A DNA stretch of 64,000 nt, from the NCBI GenBank assembly GCA_002104905.1, contig MCFE01000096.1:62001-126000 (forward strand), in the 5' to 3' direction. The DNA comes from Basidiobolus meristosporus CBS 931.73 (taxonomy: Eukaryota > Basidiobolomycota > Basidiobolomycetes > Basidiobolales > Basidiobolaceae). The notes beneath the pieces were generated by a model, which was not told where the DNA came from, did not search any database, and saw nothing but the letters and a program-made list of their open reading frames with translations. This document shows, piece after piece, positions 22,664 through 33,720 of this stretch (its first letter is position 1; every line of letters begins with the position of its first letter). The position numbers and the translations under genes were made by a program.

Positions 22664-23548
22664 CAGCCAAACAGAGCACATCAGTCAGTTTTGCAGTTTT
22701 GCTCCTTAGCTACAAAGATTGTCTTAAAGTTGCTGAACCACTCCACTGTACCTTAAGTATGCTGCAATGCTTCAGATCATTATACCACTCTTTACAATGG
22801 CTTCTTTGACTCACTTGCACTGTCACAAGCAGTGGCTCACCTTTGATGTATAATTTGCTTGCTTCATTTTTTTTGTCTACTGTTAATTCCTGTATATAGA
22901 GCTTGTATGCATTTTGACATCCTATTAGTTTTCTACAGTCAGTATTAAAACCAGTTCCTATCATATTGCCTTGGGCAGATATCAGCAATCCTCCTGCATG
23001 CCTGTATGCTTTAAAGTAGCATCTGGACTCTGCATTAATTGTTTCAAACTCTGAGGTCCATTACAAATGGCAAGATAAGCTTCTCCATGTACCTTTTATT
23101 TCCAACACTAAAATTCAGGACCATTTCTTATTCCAGTACATATCCTAACAGGGATAATCTGCTCTTTCTGAGTACTGTTAGATGATCTGTCCCTTTCAGG
23201 CTGTGTTTAATTCCTATCATCATCATTGGTGGTAATCACTTCACAACAGTGTCCTCCATAAAGCAGCTGGCATCATATGACCATAGGAGCAGCTTGATAC
23301 AAGCACTCAACAGTGGCTGGACAACCTTCTTGGCATAAAAAACTACTATCACTGAGTGTCCTACTTGCAAAGAATTCACCACTGTGGTAGAAAACATTAC
23401 TCTGATTCTGCATATAGACACATAAGATCCTATCTACCAAAGCTCATGCTGTCCAACATATATTGTGATATTACTGAGTACTACACTTGGTTTGAATCAG
23501 GTGCTAATATTTTCAACATTCATGATGACAATCAGTAAAAAATTATTT
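22664..23548. other. No gene recognised
   Basis: Only short frames and no recognised repeat. Confidence 0.45.
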
Positions 23549-24370
23549 GTTTATTTATTAGTAATGCTGCAGAAGTATTTCTCTCGGTGGATATCTTCTT
23601 CAATGAATATAATGTGTGTTACAATCTATTTTACTTCTTCTGCTGTCTTCTTGTATATATATGAATTCCCTCTGTATTTACCAGCCATTATGTTAAAGCT
23701 CTTTATACATCTGAATATATGATCAACTCTCACTCTGAAATGATTAGATATCTCATTATAGAGCTTCTGCTTACTGCTAAGCACACCATCCCTTGGCTTC
23801 CTATTAGCGGTAATATATCCTAATCTTGAGCAATCCTCTCCTGTGTAAGCTCAGTCTGCCTTACATTTCTTCCCTCTATTGAATTCTGGATGATTCTCTA
23901 CCCTGAGTGCTTTATCATGCCTACTGCCAGCCAAAGACCAACTAAAGCACATGATTTTGCCTGGAATGTCAGACAGTACTTTGAACTTCACACACTGTGC
24001 CTTGTACTTGACAGAGTGACAATGCCTCTGCCTTCCAGAAGGTCAGTTAATCCTGACTGAGAAGGTATCCAAAATACTGCTTATATGAAGCCAATTACTG
24101 AACATTCTGGGATACAAAGGTCTATTGTAGCATCTGAACATAGTGTTCCAAGCTTGTTCTGAGTCATTCATACTATCTTCAGGATTGTTCTCCATTGCTG
24201 TCACTGGAAATGAGAGTTTTTAGGACTTATGTTGTCATGGATGGTAGGATAAGATCTGGTAGGAATATAGTACTTATGATTGCTGAGAGGCTGACAACGG
24301 ATCTCCTTGAGTAGAATGGGGTAGATGGTCCACGGTACTAGGTATAGATATCTGCTTATGTGTCAAAGGT
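23549..24370 (-). pseudogene. Harbinger transposase copy 4, decayed
   Basis: On minus, nearly the whole transposase can be followed, from the C-terminal end (GTATTTCTCTCGGTGGATAT at 23575) to the N-terminal block (ATCTCCTTGAGTAGAATGGG at 24300). Many stops and indels interrupt it. No tips or accessory gene are recognised. It is clearly older than copies 1-3. Confidence 0.75.
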
Positions 24371-24679
24371 AATTATGTAGCATATAGACAGCATGAGAAG
24401 AATTAAAAGATTATGATTGAGTTTTGCCTCACAGATTCCTTCTGATTGCTTATTTGTTGCCACAGTGCCAACAATATCTTGCAATCCACTTTATATTCCT
24501 AGTAAAGCACCTGGCTGCACTTGCACTCTGTGCATACTGAGTAATGTGATGCTTCAAATTCTTCTTGCTTGCCTCAGCCTTCTACATATGTCCAATACAG
24601 TGGCACTCCTGAAGAAAAAGGCTTACTGAAGGATTGCAAATAAATTGTCCCTCATAACAGATCATAACTTGTGACCAGT
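24371..24679. other. No gene recognised
   Basis: Short frames only; nothing assigned. Confidence 0.4.
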
Positions 24680-25103
24680 AAGGTCCAACATGTGGGGGGA
24701 AACCAGCTTGAGCCTGGTGAGCCCAATATTCCATTCACCAGACAACAATATAATATAATGCCCAATTGGGCAGTATACTTACACTGATATAGGTACTGAG
24801 GGCTTTAAGTATCCACTGTTAGCTTGTGCCAGAATTATCCTGGGATGCTACTTATTGTGCATTTAGTGAAATTGAAGCACCATGATGCAGTTGGCAAAAT
24901 GCAATCAATACACTTTGCTGAAGTCATCCTCTGATATTAATTGCAAGCCATCATTGTCAGAAAGTGTAACCAATTCAAGGTGTCCAACTTGGCAAAAATT
25001 AACCAGCACTCAAGTTAGGATTGATGATCCACTTCTGGATAAATAATCCTACAATGTCCACATATGACTCCTAATGCCTCCAATGTACTCTTGGTAGGAA
25101 TGG
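24680..25103 (-). repeat. CACTA fragment(s)
   Basis: 25030-25103 is the reverse complement of the Tnp2 3' block near 44456-44530, and pieces near 24805-24960 resemble the DATYxVHG region. Joined directly to Copia-2 at about 25104. Confidence 0.45.
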
Positions 25104-26587
25104 CTTCTGAATCTGTTGCTACCGCTGTATACATCAAGAACAGATGCCCAACAACAGCACTACGTGATTCTACACCCTTTGAAGCATATACAGGCAAAAT
25201 ACCAGATCTCCAGCACCTCAGGATCTTTGGCAGTGATGTTTTTTATCACATCCCTGATAAAAAACGCTCAAAGTTGGAACCAAAGAGTAGGAAAGGGATC
25301 TTTCTTGGGTATTGTGAAGATACTAAAGGGTATAGAGTGTATGATGGCAATATCCAGAAGCTGATCAAGAGCAGGGACATTGTATTTGAGGAGAATTCAG
25401 ATTAGAAAGCCACAGAAATCATTGGCCAGGTGCCTGATGACACATATCTAGAGGAAACTGGGTTCTCTGGTAGCACTGCAGATCACAGTGTATATGTGAA
25501 GCAGCTCAAAAAAGGTGTGATCATCATAGTTCTTTATGTGGACAACCTAATTATAGCTACAAGTGACCAAGAGGCACTTAAACAGACGAAATCAGATCTC
25601 TACAGCAAGTTTGAGATGAAAGATCTTGGAAAATTGAGCTATATTCTTGGAATTGAGGTCAAATTTGACATACCTACACAGAAAATTGTGCTGAATCCGT
25701 CTAAGTACATCAGGGACATTCTTAGATGCTTCAAAATGGAAAATTGCAAACCTGCAGCAACCCCTATGGACAATAATCTGAAATTATGCAAATCTCAGCC
25801 AGTTATAGATGAAAACGGCCCAAATACGGACCAAAACTTTCCCTACCATTCAATGGTTGGTAGCCTAATGTACTTGATGGTGTCTACACATCCAGATATT
25901 GCAGTAGCAGTTGGAACAGTCAGTCAATTCATGCCAAATTATGGATCAGATCAAATTGCAGCAGTTAAGCATATTTTCAGATATCTACAAGGTACCATAA
26001 ATATGGTACTGGAATACTTGGGAGCAGCTAATAGGCAAAAATATGATGGTTATAGTGATTCAGATTGGGGTAGGGATCTGATTGACAGATGCTCTACCAC
26101 AGGCTATGTATTTCTTTATGCTGGTGCAGCTATTACTTGGAATCGCAAGAAACAACCAACTGTGGCACTATCTACAACTCAAGCCAAATATATGGCTGAA
26201 TGTCAAGCAACCAAGGAGGCTATATGGCTACAAAAATTATTCAAAGACTTATGTTTTAATTCAGCTGAACCAACATGTATTTACAAGGATAATCAAAGTT
26301 GTATTTCATTAGCCAGAAATCCTACAAATCATGCCTGAACTAAGCACATTGATATACAGCATCACTTTGTGAGGGAAGCTGTAGAAAATAACTTAGTGGA
26401 GTTAGTTTACTGCCCAACTGACAAAATGGTGGCAGACATATTGACAAAACCACTAGCTAGGCCACAGTTTGAGATCCTGAGAGAGAAATTGGGATTAAGA
26501 AATTATTTAGTTGAGGGGGAGTGTCAAAATATTGGACTATTTGGTATCATTCAGCAGCTAAAAATTTACTTAACAATTCTAGACTAG
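25104..26587 (+). pseudogene. Copia-2 pol remnant (integrase end, RT end, RNase H)
   Basis: Starts inside the integrase C-terminal region (VYIKNRCPT, TPFEAYTGKIPDLQHLRIFG). After a TAG at about 25403 the frame jumps from the segment after integrase straight to the RT thumb; roughly 250 residues with the fingers and first catalytic Asp are deleted. From 25430 the frame is open for 302 codons: LYVDN (second Asp of YVDD replaced by Asn), KYIRDILRCF, RNase H motifs GYSDSDWG and ALSTTQAKYMA, to a TGA near 26336. A last frame has YCPTDKMVADILTKPLA. Confidence 0.85.
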
Positions 26588-26890
26588 TCTTAGTCACTGT
26601 GGGACTCATTTACTGCCTTAACTTTGCCACTTTCTCCAGGTATATGATCTTATGATTATTCCCCTATAGTCAGGATCAAATTAGCACTATTACCAAACAT
26701 TATGTACTAACCCTGAAAGTGTTACAGAATGCTCCTGAATATTGAGAAACCCTCCCTACTTAGTGGTACAGCTGCAATACTTCTACAAAGGTAAAAATAC
26801 TGAGCTTCTTTATGAATAAACAACAGTTCAACTATTATCACTATTTCTTGATAAGTTCCGTGTATCCAAATTACTTCTTAAATTGCAACA
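26522..26890 (+). repeat. Copia-2 3' LTR
   Basis: Begins TGTCAAAATATTGG after the purine tract and ends TTGCAACA, 369 bp. The right boundary is set by the start of MITE sequence. Decayed relatives lie near 3750-3930 and 20610-20950. Confidence 0.65.
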
Positions 26891-27225
26891 GTACCAGTGG
26901 ACCAAGATTGTGCCATGCATTTTTGTGACATGTTACAAGCCACATGAGCTAAATTCAGAGTGCCATGGGTATTGTGTACCAGATGAATATCTTCAGTCCT
27001 TCTGTGCTCTTACACATTCTGCACAACATCGATCTAAAAAAAAAAGGTCAAAAAATGGATTTTCACCAGCACAATGGGTGAAACACAGGAGCTGCTTTAC
27101 ATGAAGATGTAGAGCTATGTTTCACACTCTGTGGACAGGTATGGGCTCACTTGGCCTCCCTTGCACACTATAGCATCATATGGCACTCATGGCTCAATGT
27201 GGCACTATCCAATGGAACAAGTCTA
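26886..27225. mobile_element. MITE right half
   Basis: Matches the right arm of the 7061-7793 hairpin from its centre (AGTACCAGTGGACCAAGAT-like) to the tip GGAACAAGTCT at 27225. The left arm is absent; its place is taken by the Copia-2 LTR. The tip is followed directly by Harbinger copy 3 sequence. Confidence 0.75.
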
Positions 27226-27226
27226 G

Positions 27227-28612
27227 TGGTGTATTGGCATCAACCTGGTCTTATATGAAATATGTATGAAAACTAATGTGATTGTGGAATTTTCTATACA
27301 TTATGCATGATGCATCTTGGATTGCATTGACATGGATCATATCACATCAATTGCAGATTTCCTATTTGATTATGGACTTGTGAGTGAAACATCAATAAAA
27401 ATACCCAGTCATTGTTTGAGGATGATTCTTGCAACATCATGATGGGATACATGGCAATTCATGGAGATTTAATCATAATGCATGGAAAATCAGATAAATA
27501 AGACTGATTGGGCCAAATTGAATCAATTCATCCCAGCTCAATCCTCCTATTTTAATATGACTTACTCATCTGAATGGCCTTTTCTCATCAATCCCATCAC
27601 TACTACTGGATTTCCTTTTGACACACTAGAGGAGATCTATACCAAGTACTGTGGTCCTTCTACCCCAATCTACTCAAGGAGATCCCTTTTTAAGCTTCTC
27701 TGCTATTACAATAACTATTCCCCTACAAGGTCTCATCCCACCATCCATGGCAACAAAAGTCCTAGAAGCTTTCATTCTCAGCTGACAGCAATGGAGAACC
27801 ACCTTGCAGAGGGTATGAGTGACTTAGAGCAAGCTTGGAGTACTAGGCTTAGAAGCTCCAATAGACTTCCATATCACAGAGTGTTCAGCAGCAGGTTCTT
27901 TGTAAGGAGTATTTTGGATACCTTCCCAGTCAGGATTAACAGACCTCCTAGAGGGCAGAGGCACTGTTATTCTGGCAAGTACAAAGCACACTGTGTGAAG
28001 TTTCAAGCACTGTCTGACATTGAGGGTAACATCATCTGGTTTAGTGGGCCATTTGCTGGAAGTAGGCATGACAAAGCACTCTGGGTAGAGAATCATCCAG
28101 AATTCAGTAGAGGGGAGAAATGTATGGCAGACTTAGCTTATATAGGAGAGGATTGTCAGAGATTAGGATGTATTACAGCTTATAGGAAGCCAAGGAATGG
28201 TGTGCTCAGCAGGAAGCAGAAGCTCTACAATGAGATATACAATCTTTTCAGAGTGAGGGTAGAGCATACATTTGGATATCTGAAGATATTCAGCATATTG
28301 GCAGGTAAATACAGAGGAAAGTCATATATAGGAGAAAACAGCAGAATAGGTAAAATAGTTAAGTTACTTATCAATGCACAGTATATTCATACAAGAAGAC
28401 ATGCACTGAGAAATGTGTCTGGAGCATTATGAAGAGTAAATAAAGCAAGGAAAGCACTACTCTGAGCAACATAAGTAAAATTGAGTAAAATTACCAGTAA
28501 CTATAACCTACCACTGGCATGATGGTAGAAACTATAGTGCCAGATAGTGCCAGATCAATCCAGCACCATATACAGGCTGGCACTTTGTGACACTATCCAA
28601 CAGAACAAGTCT
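27227..28612 (+). mobile_element. PIF/Harbinger copy 3 (transposase half)
   Basis: Contains the spacer (27228-27480, matching copy 1 from 1049) and the intact transposase, and ends with the tip ACAGAACAAGTCT at 28612, followed by ATT. Subterminal TAGTGCCAG motifs lie at about 28533-28600. The accessory gene and the left tip are missing; a MITE right arm stands in their place. Confidence 0.85.
27482..28432 (+). CDS. PIF/Harbinger transposase (DDE_Tnp_4 type), uninterrupted
   Basis: A nuclear transposon endonuclease that would cut at the element ends and insert at 3-bp targets. 316 residues without stop or frameshift. Conserved core: ILDTF (Asp146), YSGKYKAHCVKFQ (about 163-175), GPFAGSRHDK (189-198), MADLAYIGED (Asp217) and RVRVEHTFGYLK (Glu261). 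Asp146, Asp217 and Glu261 fit the DDE triad of the family. The N-terminal 140 residues form the helical region usual before the catalytic core. Length is near the 300-400 usual for the family. The start ATG is conserved in position with copy 1, where it is mutated. It lacks its partner accessory gene, so whether it acts in vivo is unknown. The product tail RHALRNVSGAL differs from copy 1 because of a small indel near the end. Confidence 0.88.
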   Translation: MENQINKTDWAKLNQFIPAQSSYFNMTYSSEWPFLINPITTTGFPFDTLEEIYTKYCGPSTPIYSRRSLFKLLCYYNNYSPTRSHPTIHGNKSPRSFHSQLTAMENHLAEGMSDLEQAWSTRLRSSNRLPYHRVFSSRFFVRSILDTFPVRINRPPRGQRHCYSGKYKAHCVKFQALSDIEGNIIWFSGPFAGSRHDKALWVENHPEFSRGEKCMADLAYIGEDCQRLGCITAYRKPRNGVLSRKQKLYNEIYNLFRVRVEHTFGYLKIFSILAGKYRGKSYIGENSRIGKIVKLLINAQYIHTRRHALRNVSGAL

Positions 28613-29150
28613 ATTGCATTATCATCTTATCTACCAAGCCTTCCCAACTGATTAGTCATTTGAGGTCTATCCAACCACTTAGCAGTCAGCAAGAAATCAG
28701 CTAATTGATGATGTCATTATCATTTATCTGAAGCATCTGCCAACACCCAAACTGATTTGAATTAAATGAATCTCTTGATTCTTGCTAATTCACTTTGATC
28801 TGAGAAGTGTTAAAGAAGCTTATTGCCCCTTTGGTTTAGAGTGTATCTTGAAAAAACAGGTAAGGTTCTGTCTCAGCACAAATAAGTGCTTAGCAATCCC
28901 ATTCCAGTTTCTACCCAAGCCTAGCATATCTAGCACTCCCACAAAGACCAAGCATAGCCTGCATAGCAACCTAACTCTGTAGCCTTTATATCCAATCCAG
29001 CTATATACAGCACCAATGTCAGACCAGAATCTCATTGCTAAAATTTCTACCACCCTGACAATTCTAAAATTCTGTGCTTAGTTGTCTCTTTGGTTTGTTA
29101 AACATTCAGAGTTTTTTTACACTTTTCTCCTAGATATAACAATAGGTGTC
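28613..29150. other. No gene recognised
   Basis: Only short frames. A Met-start frame on minus (28820-29053) shows no domain and is not supported. Confidence 0.45.
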
Positions 29151-31640
29151 TCCAAGTGCACATCTGTCCTCAGTATTTTCCAATTCTTCATGGCTGTCCT
29201 CTGCATGCTAGCTCATCACTTCCATGACTGATGTGAATGTGAAATTCTTGATGAGATTAGCATATGGAAATACTTGTGGCTGGACTTGTCTTCCTATCTC
29301 CCCACACATCAACTTGATATGAAACTCCCAAAAGGTGAAGCAAGGCCTAATAATCTCAACACATCAAGTAATGTGAAGAGGATAATGGATGCAGTAGTGA
29401 CAGAAATCTGCCTACTCAGATTTATGCTTGTAGTATTGCCATTCAAATCCCATCACAAACTCCTTGCATAAAGGCTGTAAAATTGCTTGGGTGAACTTTG
29501 TATTGATATTATAGAAACTGGTTGGTAACAAGGGGGAATCTGGCATACACTGGTAAAGTTATCCTAATAAAAATTAGATGCTTGTAGTATCCAGCCCAAC
29601 CTTGCATAACCTAACCAATTACCCACACATTGGGGTTGCTTAGCTTCTTAATGCAAAGGGCATAAGTGTCTTCATGTTAACATCTGTCCTAAGTATTTTC
29701 TAACTCTTCCTGGCTTTCCTCCATGTGCCAGTTTGGCATATCCATAATAAACTTAAAGGTAATATTCATGATGAAATTAGTATACAGTAGTACTTGCAAC
29801 TTGGCTTGTCTTTGAATTTTCCTGCACATCCACTGCATAGTAAGCTCCTAACAGAACAAGCAAGGTTCAGTATCCTCCACACACTGAGCAAGATGGAGTA
29901 AAGAATTAATACAGTGGCTACAGAGATTATGAGTTCAGCTTTATACTTGTAGTTTAGCTACTCAAATCCTGTCTTAAACTTCTTGAATAAATGCTGTAGA
30001 TGTGCAGCATCGGCATTGGCAATCTGCTTCTAGATGAATATTCCTATAATGTCTGCATATGATTCTCAATGCTTCCGGTGTACACTTGATAGAAATGGCT
30101 TCAGAAGGCCACTTGAATAAGTATGTAATCAATTCATCCAGTCCTTACACTTGTATAGTTGAATATGCATATGAGCACTGAGCAGAGCTTATAAGCAAAG
30201 CTCTAGGTAGCAGATACTCTGCAATGTCTTGCCATTTCTTTCAAATTTTGCTGGTATAGCAAAGGGCAGATTTAGCCTGAAATGCCCCTTCTATAACTTG
30301 CTCATAGGTATAGTTATATTGCTGAAAAGCAAATATCTTACTCAAAATGGAAAGCTTTTGCTCCAACAGATACTCTGTATCTTTGTTATCTCTGGTTTTC
30401 AATTGACTGCATATTCTGGCCAATAGTGTATGGGTGGCCAACTTTGCTACAATTGCATATAGACTTTTGTATGTTCTCAGTGTGGGATAATGATGCTTTT
30501 AATGATGGCATGTGAGCAGTAATAATGTCTGGGAGTTATGGAGTAAATCCCCTGGATCTCTCAAATTTGCCTGCAATACCATCCATTGTGCCCAGAGAGG
30601 CCTGCTATCTTGCTGATGGCTATGAGATCATCAATGCAGATATTAATATGGGCTCTGATATTATGGCCATTTACTAGTTTCCCTCTGGATGGCATACAAA
30701 ACTATCCACAGTGTGAATGATATTCTCCGGCTGTAGCAATGGAATCCTAACAAGCTGGACTCCTTGCAATGGGGCATTTTGTGATGCAAATGCTAAGCAG
30801 CTGCCAGCATATACTGGTACTAAGGAAGGTCTCTGAGTCATATGTTGCCAGCATAATGTCAGCTGTTCATTTGTGCCATATACATTGTAAGTTACATCCC
30901 AAAGTGCTTTTGGCAAGAAGTAGCAGTGTGTCCTCAAAGCCACCATTATGAATATTGGTGGAAACATGCCACTTCTCCAGCCACAACATCACATTATTTG
31001 CCAGTAGATGGATTAATGAGCTGCATAGAGTATCCTTCACATTTTATTCCATGGGAGTTGTCACATTGCATATTGAACTATTGCCAGGCTCATGCAGGTT
31101 ACTGATGTTGGGGGTTTAGGCTCACAATCCATCAATGAGCCTTCTTGTTTGGATCTACCACTCTGCAGGTCATATTCAGAAGGGCAAGGTGAGTCACAAA
31201 GTATCACAAGCTCACCTGACTCAGTTTGTGCAAGGTGAAATGTAAAGCTAGGTGCCATCATAGATGTATCAGGTGGCAACCAAAAAATTGTTAGTAAAGT
31301 TGTGCCTGATGATTACTCAAGTATAACATATATAGCAATATGGCAGTTGTGATCCCTATAATATCTCCTATGCTGAGTACATGCCTCATGGCTACAAGGC
31401 TTGCTTCAGTAGCCTCATGGTCCTTCTCCTGTCATGACTTGTGGGGCTATACACTAGCTGTAATCCTTGTAATACTTTCTATGCCGTCTGCATGCTTTAT
31501 GGCTGCAGGGCTTGTGTCAGTAGCCTCATGTTCTTTCTCCTGTTGTCTTGTAGTGCTGTATCAAAGTATTCTTGTCCATGGGGCAAACAGCTTAACACTC
31601 TACTGCTTAATATTATTATATCACTTTTTTGTCAGTACTG
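29151..31640 (-). pseudogene. CACTA (Tnp2) copy C, decayed, with duplicated tail
   Basis: On minus it starts near 31585 (CTTGTCCATGGGGCAAACAG on plus). The N-terminal blocks at 31061-31280 (HLAQTESGEL) and 30674-30967 (HCYFLPKALWDVTYNVYGTN, WQHMTQR) match the copies at 43 and 53 kb. The stretch around 30229-30470 matches the later core. The C-terminal block is present twice, at about 29693-30000 and 29155-29466. Several deletions and stops. Flanked on the right by a spacer without a gene (31641-31960). Confidence 0.65.
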
Positions 31641-31959
31641 ATGTAAATTTGAGACAGTTTTATATTTAGGACAGTGCACACACATGAATGTACTCTACAA
31701 AGAGTAATTGTGAGGATTCTGTCAAAAGGCTATCACAAAGCTTTAATCCTGCAATTAAGCGGAATTAATGTTGCAAGTACACCTCACAAAGTCTATAAAA
31801 AAACTGTAACCCTTATTTGCAAAAACTTGGTCAAACTATCTTGTGAGAACACTACCTGAGTGGCTTTTTACTAGTTTTCTGCCTCCATATTGACTTCCTG
31901 ATCCTGGACACTCAATTACCTCCTATGTTTATGTACATTAGGCTTGCTTTGCATGTTAA

Positions 31960-32130
31960 GACTACAATAGTGCCATGCATTTTTGCAACATTTTACAAAA
32001 CTCTGCAGCTAGATTCAGTGTACCACAAATATTAATTACAAAATGCAGGTCTCCAGACTTTTGGTGCTCCAAAACACAGATTGCAAAAAGTTAAAAAAGT
32101 ATTCTCATATAAAAGTAGATAAAAGAAGAA
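31960..32130. repeat. MITE fragment
   Basis: AATAGTGCCATGCATTTTTG and the following block match the start of the MITE right arm (7475 onward). Diverged and short. 32131-32277 holds nothing recognised. Confidence 0.5.
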
Positions 32131-32277
32131 GTGTGACAAAGGGGGCTGGTTATTGATTGAGTTGCTATCATTAAGTAAGAGATAGAAAATGTAATGTGCA
32201 TATAATATATATGATAAAACAAAGACATGAAATGTTACTGCGTAAAATACAATTGAATCTGGGGAAACCCAGAGCGG

Positions 32278-33343
32278 TGTAGTGGGGTCACAGTGACACC
32301 CACTGACAGATGTGCTCATTTGTATATTTTCTACTTCCCTATTTCTCTACTACCCTTATTTAGTTTTATCCCATTTGTCTTACTTAATCAGTAGTATCCC
32401 ATAAGCTGGCTGACTATCACAGCTGCTTACCTTATTGCATAAGTTATCCTCACTTTATGAAAATTACTAGCTATACATACTCCTATATTAGGCAAGCACC
32501 TGTGCCAGTACACAAGACACATGACCAATTTGTGTCACCATACCTACCATTTTTGTACCATATATGGTGTCCCTATGTTACACACGTTTCATATTGCTGA
32601 TTCCTGATTGGTTGGATGTGCTGCGCCTCTTGGAACCTTTTTGCACATACTTAAAACATTCTTAGGTCATTCTGATGTCATTCAGGTTTCTATTGATATC
32701 TAGCACCTTCTGGAACACCATGATTAGTAATCACTTAGTTGGTAAGAAATGTATATAAGGGAGGCAGTCCCTCAACAATAAATCATCATCCCTTTTATCA
32801 ACATACCAACTTGTTGATTAGTATGATCACTGCTACCTGCTACTACCTGAACTCTAACCCCAGACCACAGGACACTCCCAGGAAACTGCGCTGACAGCCC
32901 ACTGACCTTGGAGGCACTACTTGTGATCAATACTCAGAGTAGGTATCTTTAAGATATTTGATTCTTTCCCAAGTTTGTTCTTGTACAGGCAAAGATACTT
33001 TTCTATCTTTGTAACTATTGGCCACAGCTGCATTCTTATAGAGTCCCTGCTGGTGGAGTTTACAGTTGTTTTGACTTTGGAAGCTTTAGTACATTGTCAT
33101 CTCAAAGGATGCTGAATCCAGCACATACTTTGGCTAAGACACCAACTAAGTTGGGGATTGTAACTCAATAGTTTTCTCTTGACAAGCTTGTGGCTTTATT
33201 CCCCTTCACATTATATTAGAGACAAAACCCCAAGTATTCCTAACAAGCTTTTGCCAGATGTTATTGCACCCAGTGAACACCCCACACACAAAGCACTTGA
33301 GAAGTGTGGATGCATCTCTCCCTTGGACCTATACACCACCACA
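32278..33343 (+). repeat. Gypsy-2 5' LTR
   Basis: About 1066 bp, TGTAGTGGGGTCACAG...CACCACCACA. The first 520 bp are repeated at 47294-47805. It contains a TATA box TATATAAGGGAGG and AATAAATCATC, usual for this LTR type. The end is set by the primer-site-like sequence that follows. Confidence 0.8.
32751..32766 (+). promoter_or_regulatory. TATA box of Gypsy-2 LTR
   Basis: GTATATAAGGGAGG, also kept in the 3' LTR near 47772 and, as TATTTAAGGGA, in the relic at 18.5 kb. Position and conservation argue for the element's own promoter. Confidence 0.6.
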
Positions 33344-33373
33344 GATTTGGCACCCAATGTGGGGGGTTCATAC
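33344..33373 (+). promoter_or_regulatory. Candidate primer-binding site of Gypsy-2
   Basis: TTTGGCACCCAATGTGGGG directly follows the LTR. TGG near the LTR edge fits a tRNA complement; the tRNA is not identified. A solo copia LTR is inserted right after it. Confidence 0.5.
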
Positions 33374-33720
33374 TGTTGTAAAAATTTGTAATTCCACCTA
33401 AATATTCACCTAACCAAGTCACCAAGATCATTACCTTCAAATCCTAGAGAATACTGACCAAATTTCTTGTTGGGATTTACTTAAAATATTTTCACCAACT
33501 ATCAGGTACCTAGAACATGAAAATTCTTAGAGTCATCCAAACAGTCCCAAACTTGGCACACATATTCATGGAACCTTCCGTAACCTATTGTATATGTTTG
33601 TTATGCAAGACCATGTAAAAGTATAAACATTACTTTTACATTCAATATATCATTAAGCAAAAACCACATAATCTAGTTGTTCTCCCAATTACTTCCAATG
33701 TATCCAAGACTCTTACAACA
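33374..33720 (+). repeat. Solo Copia-1-family LTR, plus orientation
   Basis: 347 bp, TGTTGTAAAAAT...CTTACAACA, similar to the 349-bp Copia-1 LTRs. Flanked by CATAC (left) and AATAC (right), a one-mismatch 5-bp target duplication. Inserted just after the Gypsy-2 primer site. Confidence 0.85.

Larger units (their letters stand above)
25104..26890 (+). mobile_element. Copia-2: truncated Ty1/copia element
   Basis: Keeps the end of integrase, the end of reverse transcriptase, RNase H and the 3' LTR. The 5' LTR, gag, protease and most of RT are missing. A purine tract GAGGGGGAG stands directly before the LTR start at 26522. Confidence 0.8.

Noticed and set aside
24417-24629. 70-codon frame with several Cys on plus
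   Set aside because: Short, lies between decayed transposons, and has no homologous pattern I recognise.
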